Positions 62,929-64,000 of a DNA stretch of 64,000 nt are shown here, piece by piece. The first letter of the stretch is position 1, and each line of letters begins with the position of its first letter. Source of the DNA: Blautia schinkii (GTDB taxonomy: Bacteria > Bacillota > Clostridia > Lachnospirales > Lachnospiraceae); contig NZ_JAAWUO010000016.1 in NCBI RefSeq assembly GCF_013304825.1, positions 43,925-107,924 of the forward strand, in the 5' to 3' direction. The notes beneath the pieces were generated by a model, which was not told where the DNA came from, did not search any database, and saw nothing but the letters and a program-made list of their open reading frames with translations. The position numbers and the translations under genes were made by a program.

Positions 62929-63540
62929 TTATGCAACCTGATTCTTGTTGTTAGTAATGGTGATCAGATGGCTCTTGATCAGTACCGGACGTACTGCGTT
63001 GTAAATGATCGCTACCAGGATCACGGATACAACTGCATTGATGAATGTTGCTGCCGCACTCATTTTTGCAAGTGCCTGTGCCAGCTCCTGTGGCTGTCCC
63101 AGGATGTACTGTTTGTAGAAGTAGCCTACGATAGGATCAGCAATTACGTTGAATGCAAGTCCTGCGATAGATGCGATCACACTCCATTTGAAAACATATT
63201 TCTTATCTGTGCTCTCATTGATCTTTGCAACCTTGTGTGCTACAAGGCCTACGATCAGGCCAATACAGAATTTCAGTACAAAGGTTTTCGGTGCTCCTGT
63301 GATATAAACAGGATCCATGATGTCCGCGATTCCCATTCCGATAGCTCCGGCAAGTCCGCCGTATATGCCACCCAGAAGCAGTGCTGCAAGTACGCAGAAA
63401 GCATTTCCGATATGAATGGATGTTGCATCTCCGCCCGGCACCGGAATCTTAATCTGCAGGAATGTGAAGGTTACATAGCATAAAGCTGCTAATAACGCAG
63501 TTTCTGCAAGTTTGACTACTGTGTTGTTCTGTGTGTTCAT
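62929..63540 (-). CDS. ECF transporter S component (vitamin uptake)
   Basis: 203 residues with about six hydrophobic segments. Features of the S-component fold: N-terminal ETALLAALCYVTFTFLQIKIPVPGG, an AxxxA-like run (AALLLGGIYGGLAGAIGMGIADIMDP) and late helices. S components bind a vitamin or precursor and dock onto the shared EcfA/T module, encoded elsewhere. The substrate cannot be told from sequence alone; the nearby dyad at 63604 could point to a vitamin-responsive regulator. Monocistronic, with its own promoter and terminator. GAGGGG precedes the ATG. Confidence 0.85.
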   Translation of the reverse strand: MNTQNNTVVKLAETALLAALCYVTFTFLQIKIPVPGGDATSIHIGNAFCVLAALLLGGIYGGLAGAIGMGIADIMDPVYITGAPKTFVLKFCIGLIVGLVAHKVAKINESTDKKYVFKWSVIASIAGLAFNVIADPIVGYFYKQYILGQPQELAQALAKMSAAATFINAVVSVILVAIIYNAVRPVLIKSHLITITNNKNQVA

Positions 63541-63603
63541 AATAATTCCCCTCTCGTCTTTTGTTATTACTTTAGTGTGTGATTGGTTTAATGTGCGAAT
63601 GTA

Positions 63604-63619
63604 ATAACACGTGTGTTAT
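63604..63619. promoter_or_regulatory. Dyad at the ECF S-component promoter
   Basis: ATAACAC-GT-GTGTTAT, perfect 7-base arms, located just downstream of and touching the -10 box. A repressor binding here would block initiation. Confidence 0.55.
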
Positions 63620-63646
63620 AGTACTGCTGATTTGGTTATTTTACAA
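63618..63646 (-). promoter_or_regulatory. ECF S-component promoter
   Basis: Minus strand TTGTAA (63641-63646), 17 bases, TACTAT (63618-63623), about 80 bases before the ATG. Confidence 0.65.
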
Positions 63647-63695
63647 GGGGCAATTTTAATATTTTTTCAGGGGACAGTTTGTTGGATTTAAGCAC

Positions 63696-63723
63696 AAAAA
63701 AAGTGGCTGTTTAAGCCACTTTC
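63696..63723 (-). terminator. rRNA operon terminator
   Basis: Minus strand AAAGTGGCT pairs with AGCCACTTT around TAAAC, followed by a T run. It lies about 225 bases past the 23S end and is the first terminator after it. Confidence 0.85.
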
Positions 63724-63947
63724 CACGATTGTATATTCAAAACTACATACATGCTTTGTTGATGGTCAATCATTTTGTTGAATCAATTTTAACCTGCGTA
63801 CCGATACTTCAGCGGTAGTCATCTCACGACTCCGTCGTTCGATGCCATTTGCTTCGCAAATGTTCAGGAATCATCATGAATGCCTCTCCACAAGCAAGCT
63901 TGTTCCGATTCATTCCCGCTGTTTCCTGCCCGCTTCCTCGGCTTTTT
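63724..63947 (-). other. Spacer between 23S rRNA and the terminator, with small hairpins and no 5S
   Basis: I find no 5S rRNA match here. Three short perfect hairpins occur: ACAAGC/GCTTGT, CATTTGC/GCAAATG and ACGAC/GTCGT. They may be processing structures. Confidence 0.55.
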
Positions 63948-64000
63948 GGTCAAGCCCTCACCCGATTAGTAACAGTCAGCTCCATGTGTTACCACACTTC
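63948..64000 (-). rRNA. 23S rRNA, 3' end only (runs off the window)
   Basis: The minus strand from 64000 reads GAAGTGTGGTAACACATGGA and continues through GAGCTGACTGTTACTAATCG to GAGGGCTTGACC, the conserved 3' end of 23S rRNA whose last bases pair with the 23S 5' GGTCAAG. The body of the gene is outside the window. Confidence 0.93.

Noticed and set aside
62750..62941. 63-codon plus frame
   Set aside because: No ribosome site and it runs across the ECF gene's terminator hairpin.

Overview
The window looks like a chromosomal segment of a Gram-positive, low-to-mid GC anaerobe of the Lachnospiraceae type (Blautia-like; this is inference from gene content). Supporting signs are PolC rather than DnaE as replicative polymerase, CodY, a CIRCE-controlled groES-groEL start, class III Fbp, B. 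subtilis-type ThyA, many GPH-type sugar symporters with AraC regulators, and tRNA genes that do not encode CCA. I see no transposase, integrase, prophage or CRISPR array.

Layout. 1-6250 (minus strand): start of groEL, groES, codY, topA, dprA, comM, then a small divergent XRE regulator. 6.7-17.7 kb (minus): a PT-linker membrane protein, fbp, polC-ispG (1-base overlap), and a telA/xpaC pair. 17.8-26.1 kb: ilvE, folA-thyA, a VanZ protein, malQ, a lipase-like hydrolase and small membrane proteins. 26.2-28.2 kb: six tRNA genes (a duplicated Gly-GCC/Gly-TCC pair, Ser-CGA, Trp-CCA) around cysE. 28.3-34.6 kb: cdd-udp, a soluble hybrid histidine kinase with a zinc-ribbon partner, cfa, a NUDIX hydrolase. 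34.7-43.6 kb: a 2-hydroxyacid dehydrogenase, a three-gene ABC-2 exporter divergent from a NarL-type two-component system, an RluA-type synthase, a MATE exporter.

43.7-59.9 kb is the accessory region. It holds two divergent AraC/GPH sugar loci. The first (AraC 48103-48951; GPH, GH5, GH43) is a beta-glycoside locus. The second (AraC 58908-59969; GPH, GH78 rhamnosidase, MBL hydrolase, ROK protein, Fe-S flavin ene-reductase, GH1 6-phospho-beta-glucosidase) is nearly gapless. Read together, its genes suggest an intracellular route for rhamnosyl-glucosides of plant phenolics: import, removal of rhamnose, ATP-dependent phosphorylation of the glucoside, cleavage to glucose-6-phosphate plus aglycone, and reduction of the aglycone. 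This is the most interesting system in the window and is a hypothesis from gene content.

59.9-64.0 kb (minus): a MarR regulator with a clear operator over its own promoter, a membrane/cytidylate-kinase-like fusion, an EamA transporter, an ECF S component, and finally the 3' end of a 23S rRNA with no recognisable 5S gene between it and the next terminator.

Regulatory signals are unusually legible here: about a dozen promoters have exactly 17-base spacers, and several dyads or direct repeats sit next to them.
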